Below, one piece after another: positions 1 to 11,273 of a stretch of 64,000 nucleotides of DNA. Source of the DNA: Flaccisagitta enflata (lineage: Eukaryota; Chaetognatha; Sagittoidea; Aphragmophora). The translations under genes and the position numbers were made by a program. The stretch is taken from the NCBI GenBank assembly GCA_965153355.1, contig OZ231126.1:82398001-82462000 (forward strand), given 5' to 3'. The notes beneath the pieces are model-generated. The model had not been told where the DNA came from and did no database searches. It saw only the letters and a list, made by a program, of their open reading frames with translations. Each line of letters begins with the position of its first letter. Positions within the stretch are counted from its first letter, which is position 1.

Positions 1-1099
1 TCATTTTCAAGCAAAGGTTATGTTTTAAATGCTTTGGCCGTGGCCATCATGTTGGTCAATGCCCTGAGCAGATTCAATGTCTTATTTGTTCACGTACGTT
101 TATAAAGTAAGAACACTGAGGCTCATTTTTGAAATCTATTTCCTTATAAAACGAAAAGCGTGTAATCCCTCAGTCGTCCTTTGTCGTCTGTCTCATCCCT
201 TACTTAGTCCTCTGATTTACCAACCATTAGTTTCGTTGTACCTCATGAGATCGTCTCCTATTATTGGCTATCGCTAGTTGCATTGTATTTGCAAATCCTT
301 TATATTTGTTCGCTCACGTTGTCGCTTTGTAGTCACTTCAACCCTCGTCCAGGGGCAATGGTAAATGAATTTTCATTATGCATTACAGATTTAGTTGCAT
401 TTGAGTTCGATTTGAATTGTATTTAAGTAATGTCAGTTGTGTTTGAATCGTATTCAAGTTAGCCGTTTTAACTTATATTTGTCCCTCGCTTTGTCTTTTT
501 ATCGTTCAGCATCAACGGTGTTTTACGGTTGCAAATACAAGCAAGCCACTCCCCGTCGCTCATTCCCCACTTCATTTTGTATTTTGTATCAATCAAGAAC
601 GTCCACCCTTACGCTTTGTTACTAGCGGCTTCTCTGCCGCTTCGCACCAGCCGCCGCCACTTCGTGTTGGTTGTCACTTTGGCTTTCCAATACCCTTTGC
701 CAAGGTCGCCGATGCCGTGGTCGCCAATCCCTTTCGCCAATGTTGCGATCGATAATCCCTCAGTCGTTCCTCGCCGTCTGTATCATCCCTTTGTCCTCTG
801 ATTTGGAAAACTGTTAGTTGTTTTGTATACCTCATAAATTTGTGTCCAAGTTGCATTGTATTTGCAAGTCCTCTATATTCGTTCGCTCACGTTGTTGCTT
901 AGTACTCGTCATCAACCCTCGTTCAGGTACAGTGGTAAATAGATTGTCATTACATTTGTTTAGGTTAAAGGTCGGTTTAGGGTGGGGTTTGGGTCGAGTT
1001 AAGGATTGGATTAGGATCTGGTTAGGGTAAGGTTTGAAATAAGGTGAGGTAAGAGAGAGTGAGATTAGGGGTAAGCTATGTGGGGTGACCCGGAACTGT
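1..1099. other. AT-rich non-genic DNA containing a diverged direct repeat
   Basis: No convincing gene. Two blocks, about 166-395 and 752-957, are diverged direct repeats. Both carry AATCCCTCAGTCGT, then a GTCTGT.TCATCCCTT stretch, then GTTGCATTGTATTTGCAA, then GTTCGCTCACGTTGT and an AACCCTCGT.CAGG block in the same order. This looks like an old tandem duplication or two copies of one interspersed repeat. The short open frames have no recognisable domain. Confidence 0.5.
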
Positions 1100-2790
1100 C
1101 CTAAGTCACGCCAGAAGAGTACAAGGCTAACGCCGCCGCCGCCGCTTTCGCGTCTTCTCCCACAACCACCACCAAATCTTCCTCCAACGCCGCCGTCGCC
1201 GTAATCGAAAACATAGTTTTCCCGGTCAACTAAACGAAAGTGATCCGCGTAGTCACCGCAAAACCAGATGTGACTCCGTCAAACGATTCCAACGACGACG
1301 GCGACACCAGCGCCGCTGTTGGTGACATCGATGATGGATGGATGGTGGTGGATGAAGTAGGTGTTGGTGATGATGATATTGGCGACGCTGAGGATGACGT
1401 TAACGATGTTGTTGCCAGCAACCGAGTTGTTGTTGCCACCACCACCATCAACGACGACGACGGTAATTCCGGTCGCTTCCAACGACAGTGATTCTGACGC
1501 CGCCACCGCCACAGTCGCTTCCAACGACAACGATTCCGACGCCGCCATCGCCACAGTTGCTTCCAACGAAAATTCCGACGCCCCCGCCGCCGCGGTCACT
1601 TCCAACAACGACGCCGATGTTTCTGGCACCGCCACTGCCGCGACTGCTTCCTGCAACAACAGCAACTCCACCGCCTTGGAAAAGGAAGAAAAGGGTGATA
1701 CTGTTACCTCCGCGGCGGATGAGGAGTTGAAAGATGGTGGTGAGGCCGCCGCCACCAACGCCGCGGAGGAGGAATCCAAAAAATGATGATGACGCCACCA
1801 ACGCCGCAGATGAGGAATCGATGGATGATGCTGAGACTACCACCGAAGGTAAATCCAACGCCGCTGATGGAAACGACAACGGCGATGACATTCACGTGGT
1901 CGAGCAAACGCAAACGCGGAAATCGAAAGAATCATTGCATCACTTCTCCCGTCGCTATCATCACGCGGAATCTTCTCGGCGTTGGGCCCATCGCCACCGC
2001 TGACAAGTTGGAATTATTTACTTACTTCTCTCCATTCATTCTCGTCGACGCCATCCTTACCCGATTTGATGTCAACATCCTCGATACGACAATCCGTTGA
2101 ATTGGTAAAAACGCTGTCATGGAAGTTGTCAAGTTCTGTGGCCAGCATCACAATGACGCCAACGCCGCTTTTGCCCCCTTCCGCGACGCCGACTGTTTCC
2201 GCGGATTCTGCTTCAATGCCGCTGCAAGAAATAAGTGGAATCCGAGCGACATCCGGCGGTTCTTGATCAAGGCCTGCAACCTCATGGTGATGTTGGGGTT
2301 AGGGTTGATGTTGGGGTTAGGGTTAGGGGTGATGTTAGGGTTAGGGGTGATATTGGGGTCAGGGTTAGGGGTGATGTTGGGGTTAGGGGTGATGTTGGGG
2401 TTAGGGTTAGTAGTGATGTTAGGGTTAGGGGTGATGTTAGGGTTAGGGGTGATGTTAGGGTTAAGGTTAGGGGTGATGTTGGGGTTAGGGGCGATGTTAG
2501 GGTTAGGGGCGATGTTAGGGTTAGGGGCGATGTTAGGGTTAGGGGCGATGTTAGGGTTAGGGGCGATGTTAGGGTTAGGGGCGATGTTGGGGTTGGAGTT
2601 GACAATGGAGTTCCAAGTTTAAGATGAGAGTGAGGTTGGCCTTAGGTTTCAAGTGAAGTTGGAATATATCTATAAAATTATCCACTTTTTCTTTACAGGT
2701 GGTTGACAAAATTGACCTTCGCAAATGTTATGTCGATATTGACAAGTTCAAAGGGCAACACAGCATCATCCTTACAATATCACAATGGAG
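1100..2790 (+). pseudogene. Frame-broken gene-like region, protein not recognised
   Basis: GC-rich DNA with coding-like composition, but the best frame changes several times. At 1105-1490 it encodes an A/S/T-, D- and N-rich low-complexity stretch with an early in-frame stop. At 1490-1786 another frame gives repeated VASND.DSDAA motifs, and 1790-1920 uses the third. From about 1930 to 2283 an ordinary-looking globular sequence appears, interrupted by one TGA at 2098. It includes [14 protein letters not shown] and [22 protein letters not shown] at 2283 is followed by GTGATG, and TTTCTTTACAG at 2697 opens an in-phase exon reading VVDKIDLRKCYVDIDKFKG up to a TAA near 2790. I infer a two-exon-or-more gene that is now a pseudogene, or a real gene with sequencing indels in the low-complexity part. 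No family is recognised. Confidence 0.35.
2284..2600. repeat. TTAGGG-like minisatellite
   Basis: Tandem repeats of about 18 bp, GCGATGTTAGGGTTAGGG and variants with GGTGATGTTAGGG. Each unit holds one or two TTAGGG telomere-like hexamers separated by a constant GATG. Several long open frames run through it on both strands only because 18 is a multiple of 3. It lies exactly where the putative intron of the broken gene would be. It is not a true telomere tract, because the hexamers are interrupted in every unit. Confidence 0.85.
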
Positions 2791-2889
2791 ATAACTGATC
2801 CAAGCTGTCAATTATGTTGATAAAAGGATTGAAATTGTTGCAGCTCAAATGAAGAATTCAAAGAAATTGATAAAAAACCAACTTTGATG

Positions 2890-3057
2890 GGTTAGGTTTT
2901 TATTGTGGAGTTTGACCTGGAAGTTAGTCATTGGGGTGGGAGATGGCTATTGGGGTGGCTTTAAGGGTAGTTATAGGGGTGGCTTCAAGGGTGGCCATAA
3001 AAGTGGCTATACGGGTGGCTGTAGAGGTGGCCATGGAGATGGCTAAAGGGGCGGATT
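2890..3057. repeat. Degenerate GGTGGCT-type tandem repeat
   Basis: Irregular repetition of (G)GGGTGGCTAT and AGGGGTGGC units. The same unit resumes on the far side of the 3059-4114 element (4120-4200), so that element appears to have landed inside this small satellite. Confidence 0.6.
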
Positions 3058-3058
3058 C

Positions 3059-4114
3059 TGGCCTGGATCAACCAATAGGCTAAAAAGGCTTAGCCTTAGG
3101 CCTCGCGCTTCAGGGGGCCTCGCGCTTTGAGGGGAAAAAAGAAGAAGAAGAAGAAGAAGAAGAAGAAGAAGAAGAAGAAGAGGAAAAACTCTCCCATCAT
3201 TAGGTTATGAATAAAGGCTAATAAAAGAAATAAAAGGGGAATATCTGCAATAAGGAATATTAAAAAAAAAATTGGTTAGAAAAATTAAGTTACCATGCCC
3301 CCATAAAATAGCGCATAGTTTTTTTGAACCAGCTCATAAAAAAAACTAAAAAAAGTTTTTAATGGTGTCTGACTGTAGTTTGAATTAGTAATTAACCACT
3401 TCTGTATGGCGGGTGGGATAGCCACTCGTATTCGCACTACAAAATAGAAGTGGAAGCAGAAGCAGTGGAGGCAGCAGGAAAATTGACCACTTCAACATCC
3501 CTAGTTGGCCTGTAAATTTATTGATCTAGATGTAAACATGCAAAAAGTTTATTGCTGGAAAAAATCATTTCAGTTATCACTGTGTGTTTTTTTTTAACAA
3601 CAGACTTCAAACAAATTGAGCAAAAAAAATTTTTTTCTCATGATTCTTTTTTTTATCTAAAAAACCAACCGATCGATGGACAAAGCGGGTTGTAAAGTCG
3701 CGTGCACGCGACTGCAAAGTCTTAGTTTTTATAGTTTCCTAAGACCCACTTTTATTCAACTACCTTCATTCAAAAGTAAATTCTATTAAAATCATTGATT
3801 TTTAGTCAAATTTAAGCAAAATTCTTTAAGTGGTCCCTAATTCAATTCAGTTTCTTAAAGATAAAATGAAAAATATTGATCCTCATAAAAAATGTTCACA
3901 GCGGAAAATGTTAGCCAGGATCACATCTAGGGAGCTAAAAAAATGTTTTTACCTAGAAGAAATTTAAAAAGTTATATTAAAAAAAATCAAAAGCTAACTT
4001 TGAAAGGACCACCCATTATCAGTATAGGCCAAGGTTGTTAAAACTATATCAGTCTTTTTCAGGGGCCTCGCGGCAACAGTAGCCTCGGGCCTCGCGCATG
4101 GTTGATCCGGGCCA
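3059..4114. mobile_element. Non-autonomous DNA transposon-like element with inverted ends
   Basis: The left end reads TGGCCTGGATCAACCA and continues into GGCCTCGCGC motifs. The right end is the inverse (TGGTTGATCCGGGCCA preceded by GCCTCGGGCCTCGCGC). The interior is AT-rich with a (GAA)n run at 3131-3180 and a fragment of the AGTCGCGTGC repeat at about 3690-3715. No transposase frame is present. Target duplication cannot be read cleanly because both flanks are GGTGG satellite. Confidence 0.5.
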
Positions 4115-4149
4115 GGGTGGATTCAGAGGTGGATCTTGCTGATTTAGAG

Positions 4150-4222
4150 GGGTGGCATTTCAAACTGCTGGGGTGGCTGGGGTGGCCAGTGGGGTGGCTT
4201 TAGCCACCCCACTGGCCATCCC
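4150..4222. repeat. GC-rich palindrome
   Basis: CCAGTGGGGTGGCT and its reverse complement AGCCACCCCACTGG face each other across a 2-nt centre. The symmetry extends imperfectly into GCTGGGGTGGC / GCCATCCCAGC. It can form a long hairpin and sits at the edge of the GGTGGCT repeat. Confidence 0.8.
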
Positions 4223-4254
4223 AGCCACTCCAGCACAAATTAAAAGAGACTTGG

Positions 4255-4545
4255 ATTACGAACTTGATCCAAAATTTTTTTTTTGAAAAAAAAAAATTTT
4301 TGAATTTTTTTTTCTTTTTAAAATTTTTTTTTTTTTCAAAATGTTTTTTTGAAAATTCTGTTGAAAATTTTTTGTTGTGTATCTTTTTTATTGTCGGATT
4401 ATAAGGTATGCTTTCATGGACTTCAAGGCATGCCATCATGGACTTCAAGGTATGCAATCGGTAGCGGGGTCAGACTGAGTAGCCGGGTCAGCCTGAGTAG
4501 GCTGGTCAGACTGAGTAGCCGGGTCAGACACCAAATAGACTACAG
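4255..4545. repeat. A/T homopolymer mosaic and GGTCAGACTGAGTAG tandem repeat
   Basis: At 4265-4370 alternating runs of T and A (each 8-12 nt) dominate. At 4445-4530 the unit GGTCAGACTGAGTAGCCG is repeated about four times with variation. No coding potential is evident. Confidence 0.6.
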
Positions 4546-5171
4546 TCGAGGACTGTTTTTAAGCTTTTTTATCTGAAAATTATAAAACGGGTGTTCTAAT
4601 AAAAATTTTGTATTTTGTATAGTTTAGTATACAATTTTTTTTTAATAATTTGTTATGATGAAAAAGATTTTTTTGATAAAAATAATTTTGTTCAAAGATA
4701 TAGTAGCAGTTACAACTAAGAAAACTAGTCTTTTATTGTAAGTGTTATTATACATTATTATATAAGATATGTTTTAGATTTGATTGATTTAATTCCAATT
4801 AATAATTGAAATTAATTTATTTTACCATGCTATCAAATATTTTTCAGTATCAATTGATATTTTATTATTCATTTAAAATATCAATAAATGTTTGTTATTC
4901 AGAAAATACCTTCACTTTTTATTTGAATACCCGTTATGATGCTACTCAATCACATTTCTTGGCATGACTGATATAGTTATACAGGTACATATTAACAATA
5001 TCATATCAATGTGCACTACCTCAGCAGATACCATTTATCAAATATTGTACTGGAAAATGTAGTTTTGACCCTTGACAAATTGATTATGGGGGCTTACAGG
5101 CTCCATTTTTTTAAAAAACGAGGGTGGCTCACATTGCCCCACTAAGTGGGGCCCACATTACCCCGCCCCCC
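4546..5171. other. AT-rich intergenic DNA, nothing recognised
   Basis: No open frame of note and no repeat beyond simple AT richness. The last 70 bases contain CACATTGCCCCACTAAGTGG followed by CACATTACCCCGCC, similar in style to the GC-rich inverted ends of other short elements here. This stretch ends where homology with arm B begins. Confidence 0.5.
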
Positions 5172-5259
5172 TATAAATTGTACCTACTCATACACGTCAC
5201 TACCACTGGGGATTTTTTTTTTTAACTCATACCTAGTTAAGGCCAACTGTGCTATCTAG

Positions 5260-6971
5260 TCATTTTCTTCCGTCGCAAAGTGACGTGTGCGCGTTGAGTT
5301 CCGATTTGAGAAAGGAAGTCCTTCCGCATCCCCGCGGACAAACGTGGAAGCGGAATCCACCATGCACGTCCAGCAAGTGTTTCTTGTAGTCGACAGTCGA
5401 ACTTAGCCTTTTGTCACATTCGGCGCATCGTAGACCCATTGCTGATGATGATGCATCTTCCTTCTCCTCGTCTAACGTGTCCAGATGTTGCATCACGTGA
5501 AGCCGTAAAGCATCGTCTTCCTCGTATGGTATTTGACAAATGAAACAATGTTTCTTCTCCGTAGAACTGAAAATTGTTAAAAGAATGTCCGTTTTTTTGC
5601 TTTCTTTACATAAATGTGCCCGAAAGAATTGTTGCGCACATGAGGGATATCGCATCCTCTTACAAACGCTCATATCAGTTATGCGTTAAAAAAATAGTTC
5701 ATTCTTGAAAACCATTAAACAAATAATTCATTTTTGAAAACAATTAAACAAACACGAGTTACAATGCAGAGGAATTGTCAAAAGCTTGCTTCCTTGGATA
5801 ATCTAGCATTGATAAACTTATCAATCACTCATCCGTTCCCAAAAAAAAAACACGCATATGGGGAGGGGGGGAATACCTCTTGGGAATTGCCTTCATTTCT
5901 TCCATGGTCATGATTTCCTCAAGACTGAATTCGTATACTTCTCCGTCGTCATTGTTATCCGTTATTCGTCCTTTGACCGATTCCTTATCAGTCTTACTCA
6001 TTTCGTTTTCATCACCTGCATTCTGATCATGTCTGTTGTCACTTTCTGGCATTTGAACCGACTCTCGTTTGACCTTGACCTTGTGCTTCTTCCGTTCATG
6101 CGCGACGAGGAACTTACGACTGTGAAAGCGCTCTCCGCAAGAACGACATTGTCGCCGACTGAGAAACTTCTCCGGATGCCGCATTTTTATGTGGGTTTGA
6201 ATGGATCCCTTTTGAATGTCACTGGTAAAGTCACAATGCGGACACGCCAACGTGATTTCGTCGCGCTGTTTCATCTTCTTTTTCTGAGCTGACATGGATT
6301 TTCGGTCGTTCGTTTTGATCTTTGCGATTTGGCGCTGTGGTTTCTTTCTTTTCTCGTGGTCATTTCGTCGATCGTCTTGACTGGCACGGAATGAGCCGAT
6401 TGAGTCAATTGAGTCGATTGTGCCGAGTCTATCGTCGTCGGAATCACAGACCGCGGGGATTGTTTCCTCCGAAGCGTTGGAATCCGACTCGTCTTGAGAG
6501 CTTGCGCAAAATTTGATAGAAAAGAACGAGAATAGCATCTGCTGTTCAGCTTTGCATCACTTCCCGTCCCTTCCATATAGGTGGGTGGAGTGGGATAAAG
6601 TGGCGTTAGGTATTTTTTCCCATCAGGGTGGGATTTGATGGACTGTGTTCCCCCTCTCCATGTTCAAAGGAAGCAACAATGGATGCCGTGTATCTGACCC
6701 TGTGACCTGTCCCTGCCTAACCTTACCTGATATGACATGTCAAATGTTCTTCAAGGGCAGATTCGCGATGGAATGTCGCATCGCAAAAATGGCATCGAAG
6801 ATCAAGACGTATTTCCTCGATACCATGCGTTGTTTTCTTGTGACGGCGACACGATTTGGCGTTTGTTAAACATTTTCCACATGAATCACATCGATGTTTT
6901 TTAATGCCCGTCGACGAAGGGAAATGTTTATGGCAAGCATGGCACACGCTATCTTTTGTCCCGGGCTCCAT
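5260..6971 (-). CDS. C2H2 zinc-finger protein, copy A (three exons)
   Basis: Exons on the minus strand: 6971-6727, 6500-5877 and 5566-5260, giving 391 codons plus stop. Donors are AG|GTAAGG and AG|GTATTC and acceptors GCGCAAG and TTTTCAG; both junctions are phase 2 and restore the frame. The protein has about eight zinc-binding units. Exon 1 holds a CHAC...HRC unit, CDSCGKCLTNAKSCRRHKKTTH, and CHFC...HLTCH. Exon 2 holds CPHC...HIKMRH and an intact CRSC...HERKKH unit, separated from exon 3 by a charged linker (KVKRESV, then EDE/D-rich EVYEFSLEE). Exon 3 holds CFIC...HVMQH, CAEC...HLLDVH and a final CPRGC...HTSLC unit. Probably a nucleic-acid-binding nuclear protein; its target is unknown. Spacing inside the fingers is classical, but linkers are long and not TGEKP-like. 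Nearly identical copies are at 47266-48980 and from 63283. Confidence 0.72.
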
Positions 6972-7149
6972 TTTATTTCAAATGTTAACGGATTTTGCAA
7001 ATGCTTCATACGACGATGATATAATTCAACAAAGGAAGCGGAGTTTTTTTGTTTTCACCCTCTCCCCGATTTCATAAAAGATTGAAATGTTCTAATGTGC
7101 GATTCTTCCGCCGCAGCTGGCTGCTGCTAAGCAGGACCGGCGGGGCAGC

Positions 7150-7432
7150 TGGAGATTTCTCTTTAGTTGCGGACACGCAACTCTATAAGAGGCTTTGTCC
7201 GTCCGTCCGTCCGTCCGTCCGTTTGTCTGTCGGTCCGTAGAGATGATCGAGTTGAAAACGCGGAAAAACTTGCATATTTGTTGCTTCAGTTGGTATTTCG
7301 TGAGTTTGTGAGCGTGCGGAAGGGGGTTGGGGTTGGGGTTGGGTTGAGGCTGGCGGTTGGGTTGAGGCTGGCGGTTAGATGCCCCTGCCCACCCGTCCGC
7401 AACAATATTGTGACCCCGCGTCACTTGTTATC
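7150..7432 (+). mobile_element. Helentron-like short element, AGTTGCGGAC family
   Basis: Begins after a T-run with the palindrome AGTTGCGGACACGCAACT, followed by CTTTGTCCGTCCGTCC. It ends with CCCACCCGTCCGCAACAA, the starting motif inverted. The interior has GGGTTGAGGCTGGCGGTT direct repeats. The arm B counterpart (45850-47100) carries an extra foldback insertion. Confidence 0.55.
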
Positions 7433-7510
7433 CTGTGTATGAGAGTTTTCAAGTATCATTAATGCTTATCTTTTCACACATGTGAATGGTTTTCCTTTTT
7501 CTTGTTTTAG

Positions 7511-7665
7511 GAACGAATGAGGCAGCGGAATTTGGTCGAGAAGCTGAGGCAACGAGGGAAGCTGCTACTAGTAATAGCCGAGGGATCGCGAATACTGAGG
7601 ACTCTATTCGACTGAGCGGCGTAAATCAACCGATTGCGAATGATCAGGATCATCGACAACAATGA
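7511..7665 (+). CDS. Orphan 3' terminal exon, unknown protein (arm A copy)
   Basis: CCTTTTTCTTGTTTTAG precedes an open stretch of 50 codons plus stop (frame starting at 7513). It reads TNEAAEFGREAEATREAATS and continues through IANTEDSIRLSGVNQPIAND to a TGA at 7663. The inverted copy at 45750-45599 keeps the same frame and stop, and differs by a clean 3-bp (one-codon) deletion. That pattern suggests coding constraint. No domain is recognised. The upstream exon was not found; 6980-7150 is the only unique sequence left between this exon and the divergent zinc-finger gene. It could also be a conserved non-coding sequence that happens to be open. Confidence 0.35.
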
Positions 7666-7851
7666 CTTTAATGACTGACTCCGATTCCCGATGATGATGA
7701 TAATTCTCCCTCTCCTAATCCCTCGATCATCATCGTGATCAGCGATTGCCGCTCGCTTTAGCTCAATTTCCCGCCCTATGAGTAGATTATATGTTCACCA
7801 ATGAGTATGTTGAAATACACATTCACATAGCTCTCGCAGAAATGTGTTTTT

Positions 7852-9658
7852 GTCCGCGACGGAATATCATTCCGACGCGGACTATTATTCAAGGTGGGTG
7901 TCGTCCTCGTCGTTGTTTTGATCATTTTGAAAAATGGATAACTCTTTTATGCTTTAACCGATTTGGTTCATATTTGGTGGGAAGTTGTACTAGGGTAAAG
8001 CGCTTTACATCCTATCCGATTTTTGTCCGCGATGGAATATCATTCCGACGCGGACTATAATTCAAGGCGGGTGGGTGTCGTCGTTGTCATCGTCGTCACG
8101 GATTTTAAAAAAAATGGATAACTTTTTTATGTTTTGACTAATTTGGTTCATATTTGGTGGGAAGTTGTACTAGGGTAAGGCGCTTTACATCCTATCCGAT
8201 TTTTGTGATCCGACCCCCCCAACCAGCCTACCAATGAAAAACGTGCATAACTCTGGCATTTTTCAGCCGATTTGGTTGAAATTTGGTATGGAGTCTCTAA
8301 ATGGAAGGACAACATATGTATGTGATTTATATGCATTTGAGCATGCTAATTGGCCAAACCGACCTACCGCCTATCGGCCTAAAAAATGAAAAATTTGCAT
8401 AACTTTGTCATTTCACAAGTAATTTGGTTGAAACTTGGTATGTAGTCTCTAAATGAAAGAACTCAACATATGCACACTATTTATCATGTCCAACTAGCCT
8501 ACCACCCAACCAGCCTACCAGCCTAAAAGTTATAAATGTGCATATCTTTGGCATCTTTCAACCAATTTGGTCGAAATTTGATATGCAGTCTCTAAATGGA
8601 AGGACTCAAAATATGTTTGTGATTTATTTGCATTTGAGCATGATAACCGGCCTAACCAACCTAACACCCAACCAGCCTACCGGCCTAAAAGCAAAACACT
8701 TGCATAACTAGGACATTTTTCAACCAATTTGGTTGAAAATTGTTATGGAGTCTCTGAATGGAAGAACTCAATATATGCACACTATTTATTGTGTCAAACC
8801 AACCTACCACCCAATTAGCCTACTAGCTTAAAAGTGAAAAACTTTCATAACTTTACCATTTTTCAACCGGTTTGCTCGAAACTTTGTATGGAGACTTTAA
8901 ATGGAAAGACTTATAGATTAAGCAAACTTATAGGGTCAACGATCTATTGGTCATAGCGATCTTATGGAATTTGTGATCTTTAACCCCCCTCCTTCGCAGA
9001 CCCAATTATTGTTCAGAGTTTTGTGATTGATCTGACCATGCCAATCAGCCTGACCATGCCAACCAGCCTAACCAGCCTACAACTGAAAAACATGCATAAC
9101 TCTGCCATTTTCAATTGATTTGGTTGAAATTTGGTATGGAGTCTCTAAATGGAAGGTCTTAACATATGTATGTGACTTTTATGCATTTGAGCATGCTAAC
9201 TGGCCAAACCGACCTACCACCCAACCAGCCTACCGGCCCAAAAATGAAAAACTTGCATAACTTTGACATTTTTCAACCATTTGGTTGAAACTTGGTATGG
9301 AGTTTCTAAATGGAAGAACTCAACATATTCACACTATTTATCCTGTCAAACCATCCCACCCTATCTGCCTACCAGCTTAAAAGTGCAAAATGTGTAAAAC
9401 TCGGCTATTTTTCAACCAATTTGCTTGAAACTTGGCATGGAGACTCTAAATGGAAAGAATGCACAGATCTACCTGTTTATAAACATTTGAGCATGCTAAC
9501 CAACCAAACTGGCATGTTACTCAACTGCCCTAAAAATGAAAAATGTGCAAAAGTGATCCTATAGTTTTATAAGATTAGCGATCTTTTGGTTATAGCGATC
9601 TTATGGAATTGATCTTTAACCCCCCCCCCCTCCGTGGCGGACCCAACTACTGTTCAGA
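7852..9658 (+). mobile_element. Pearl/HINE-like element, GTCCGCGACGGA family (copy A1)
   Basis: Starts after GTTTTT with GTCCGCGACGGA, which continues into its own inverse (ATTCCGACGCGGAC) to form a terminal hairpin. A (GTC)n-rich tract follows. The body is made of tandem core units of about 165 bp, each with CCAACCAGCCTACC, GTGCATAACTTTGGCATTTT, TTTGGTTGAAA.TTGGTATG and GAGTCTCTAAATGGAAG. It ends TCCGTGGCGGACCC...TACTGTTCAGA before a T-run. The start segment is repeated at about 8024 and an end-like segment occurs near 8990, so this is probably a compound or internally duplicated copy. No coding capacity. Counterpart in arm B: 44427-45409. Confidence 0.6.
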
Positions 9659-9692
9659 TTTTTTTCAGTGGTTAGTCGGTATATTGCTTTTT

Positions 9693-11219
9693 GTCCGCGA
9701 CGGAATAACATTCCGACGCGGACTATAATTCGTGGCGGGTGGGTGTCGTCGTCGTCGTTGTTGTCGTCGTCGTCCACACTTTTAAAAATGGGCTAACTTT
9801 TGAACGCCTGGACCGATTTGCTTCATATTTGGAGGGAAGTGGTACTAGGGTCAACCGCTTTACATCCTATGCGTATGTTATGATCCGACCCACCCAACTG
9901 GCCCAACCAGCCTACCAGCCTAAAAGTGAAAAATGTGCATAACTTCGGCATTTTTCAACCAATTTGGTTGAAACTTGGTATGTAGTCTCTAAATGGAAGG
10001 ACTCAACATATGTATTTGATCTGTACAGATTTTAGCATGTTAACCGGTCAAACTGGCCTACCACCCAACCAGCCTACCAGCCTAAAAGCGAAAAACGTGC
10101 ACAACTTCGTCATTTTTCAACTAATTTGGTTGAAACTCGGTATGTAGTCTCTAAATGAAAGAACTCAACATATGTATTTGAATTGTAAAGGTTTTAGCAT
10201 GCTAACCGGCCAAACCAGCCTACCACCCAACTAGCCCACCAGCCTAAAAGTTAAAAACGTGCATAACTTCGGCATTTTTCAACCGATTTGGTTGAAACTT
10301 GGTATGTAGTCTCTACATGGAAGGACTTAACATATGTATTTGAATTGTATAGATTTTAGCATGCTAACCGGCCAAACCAGCCTACCACCCAACTAGCCTA
10401 CCAGCCAAAAAGTGAAAAATGTGCATAACTTCGGCATTTTTTAACCGATTTGGTTGAAACTTGGTATGTAGTCTCTAAATGGAAGGACTCAACATATGTA
10501 TTCGAATTGTAAAGATTTTAGCATGCTAACCAGCCAAACCAGTCTACCACCCAACTAGCCTACCAGCCTAAAAGTGAAAAACGTGCAGAACTTCGGCATT
10601 TTTCAACCAATTTGGTTAAAACTGGGTATGTAGTCCCTTAATGGAAGGACTCAACGTATGAATTTGATTTATAAAGATTTTAGCATGCTAACTGGCCTAC
10701 CAGCCAGCCAGCCAGCCTACCACCCTAAAAGTGACAACATCCTTTGACAATGTCGTTTGACAATGGCGATGGGCAACGCCGTTTGACAACGCCATTTGAC
10801 AACGCCGTTTGACAACGCCGTTTGACAACGCCGTTTGACAACGCCGTTTGACAACGCCGTTTGACAACGCCGTTTTACAACGCCGTCTTACAACGCCGTT
10901 TTACAACGCCGTTTGACAACGCCGTTTGACAACGCCGTTTTACAACGCCGTTTTACAACGCCGTTTTACAACGCCGTTTTACAACGCCGTTTTACAACGC
11001 CGTTTTACAACGCCGTTTTACAACGCCGTTTTACAACGCCGTTTTACAACGCCGTTTTACAACGCCGTTTTACAACGCCGTTTTACAACGCCGTTTGACA
11101 ACGCCGTTTGACAACGCCGTTGGACAACGCCGTTGGACAACGCCGTTTGACAACGCCGTTTGACAACGCCTTTTGACAACGCTGTTTGACCCCAGTCGCG
11201 GACCCATACTCTTTCAAGA
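9693..11219 (+). mobile_element. Pearl/HINE-like element, GTCCGCGACGGA family (copy A2)
   Basis: Same ends as the neighbouring copy: GTCCGCGACGGA hairpin at the left, CAGTCGCGGACCC and TTTCAAGA at the right. It contains about five 165-bp core units (9890-10725) and then the 13-bp satellite. The orthologous site in arm B is empty and reads GCTTTTTCTATC (about 44390). Here TTTTT borders the element on both sides. This insertion is therefore specific to arm A. Confidence 0.7.
10740..11195. repeat. 13-bp satellite, GTTTTACAACGCC
   Basis: About 33 tandem copies of a 13-mer in two main variants, GTTTTACAACGCC in the centre and GTTTGACAACGCC toward both edges. It is nested at the 3' end of element A2 and has no counterpart in arm B. 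The open frames across it arise from the repeat alone. Confidence 0.92.
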
Positions 11220-11273
11220 TTTTTCTATCAATATTCTTGATCTTGATTTGTTTCAATCAGGTGAACGCATGTA

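Noticed and set aside
2284-2600. True telomere or chromosome end
   Set aside because: Every unit is interrupted by GATG and the array is flanked by ordinary sequence on both sides.
3051-4124. Target duplication GGATTC for the 3059-4114 element
   Set aside because: The right copy is not adjacent to the element end, and the flanks are GGTGG satellite, so the match may be chance.
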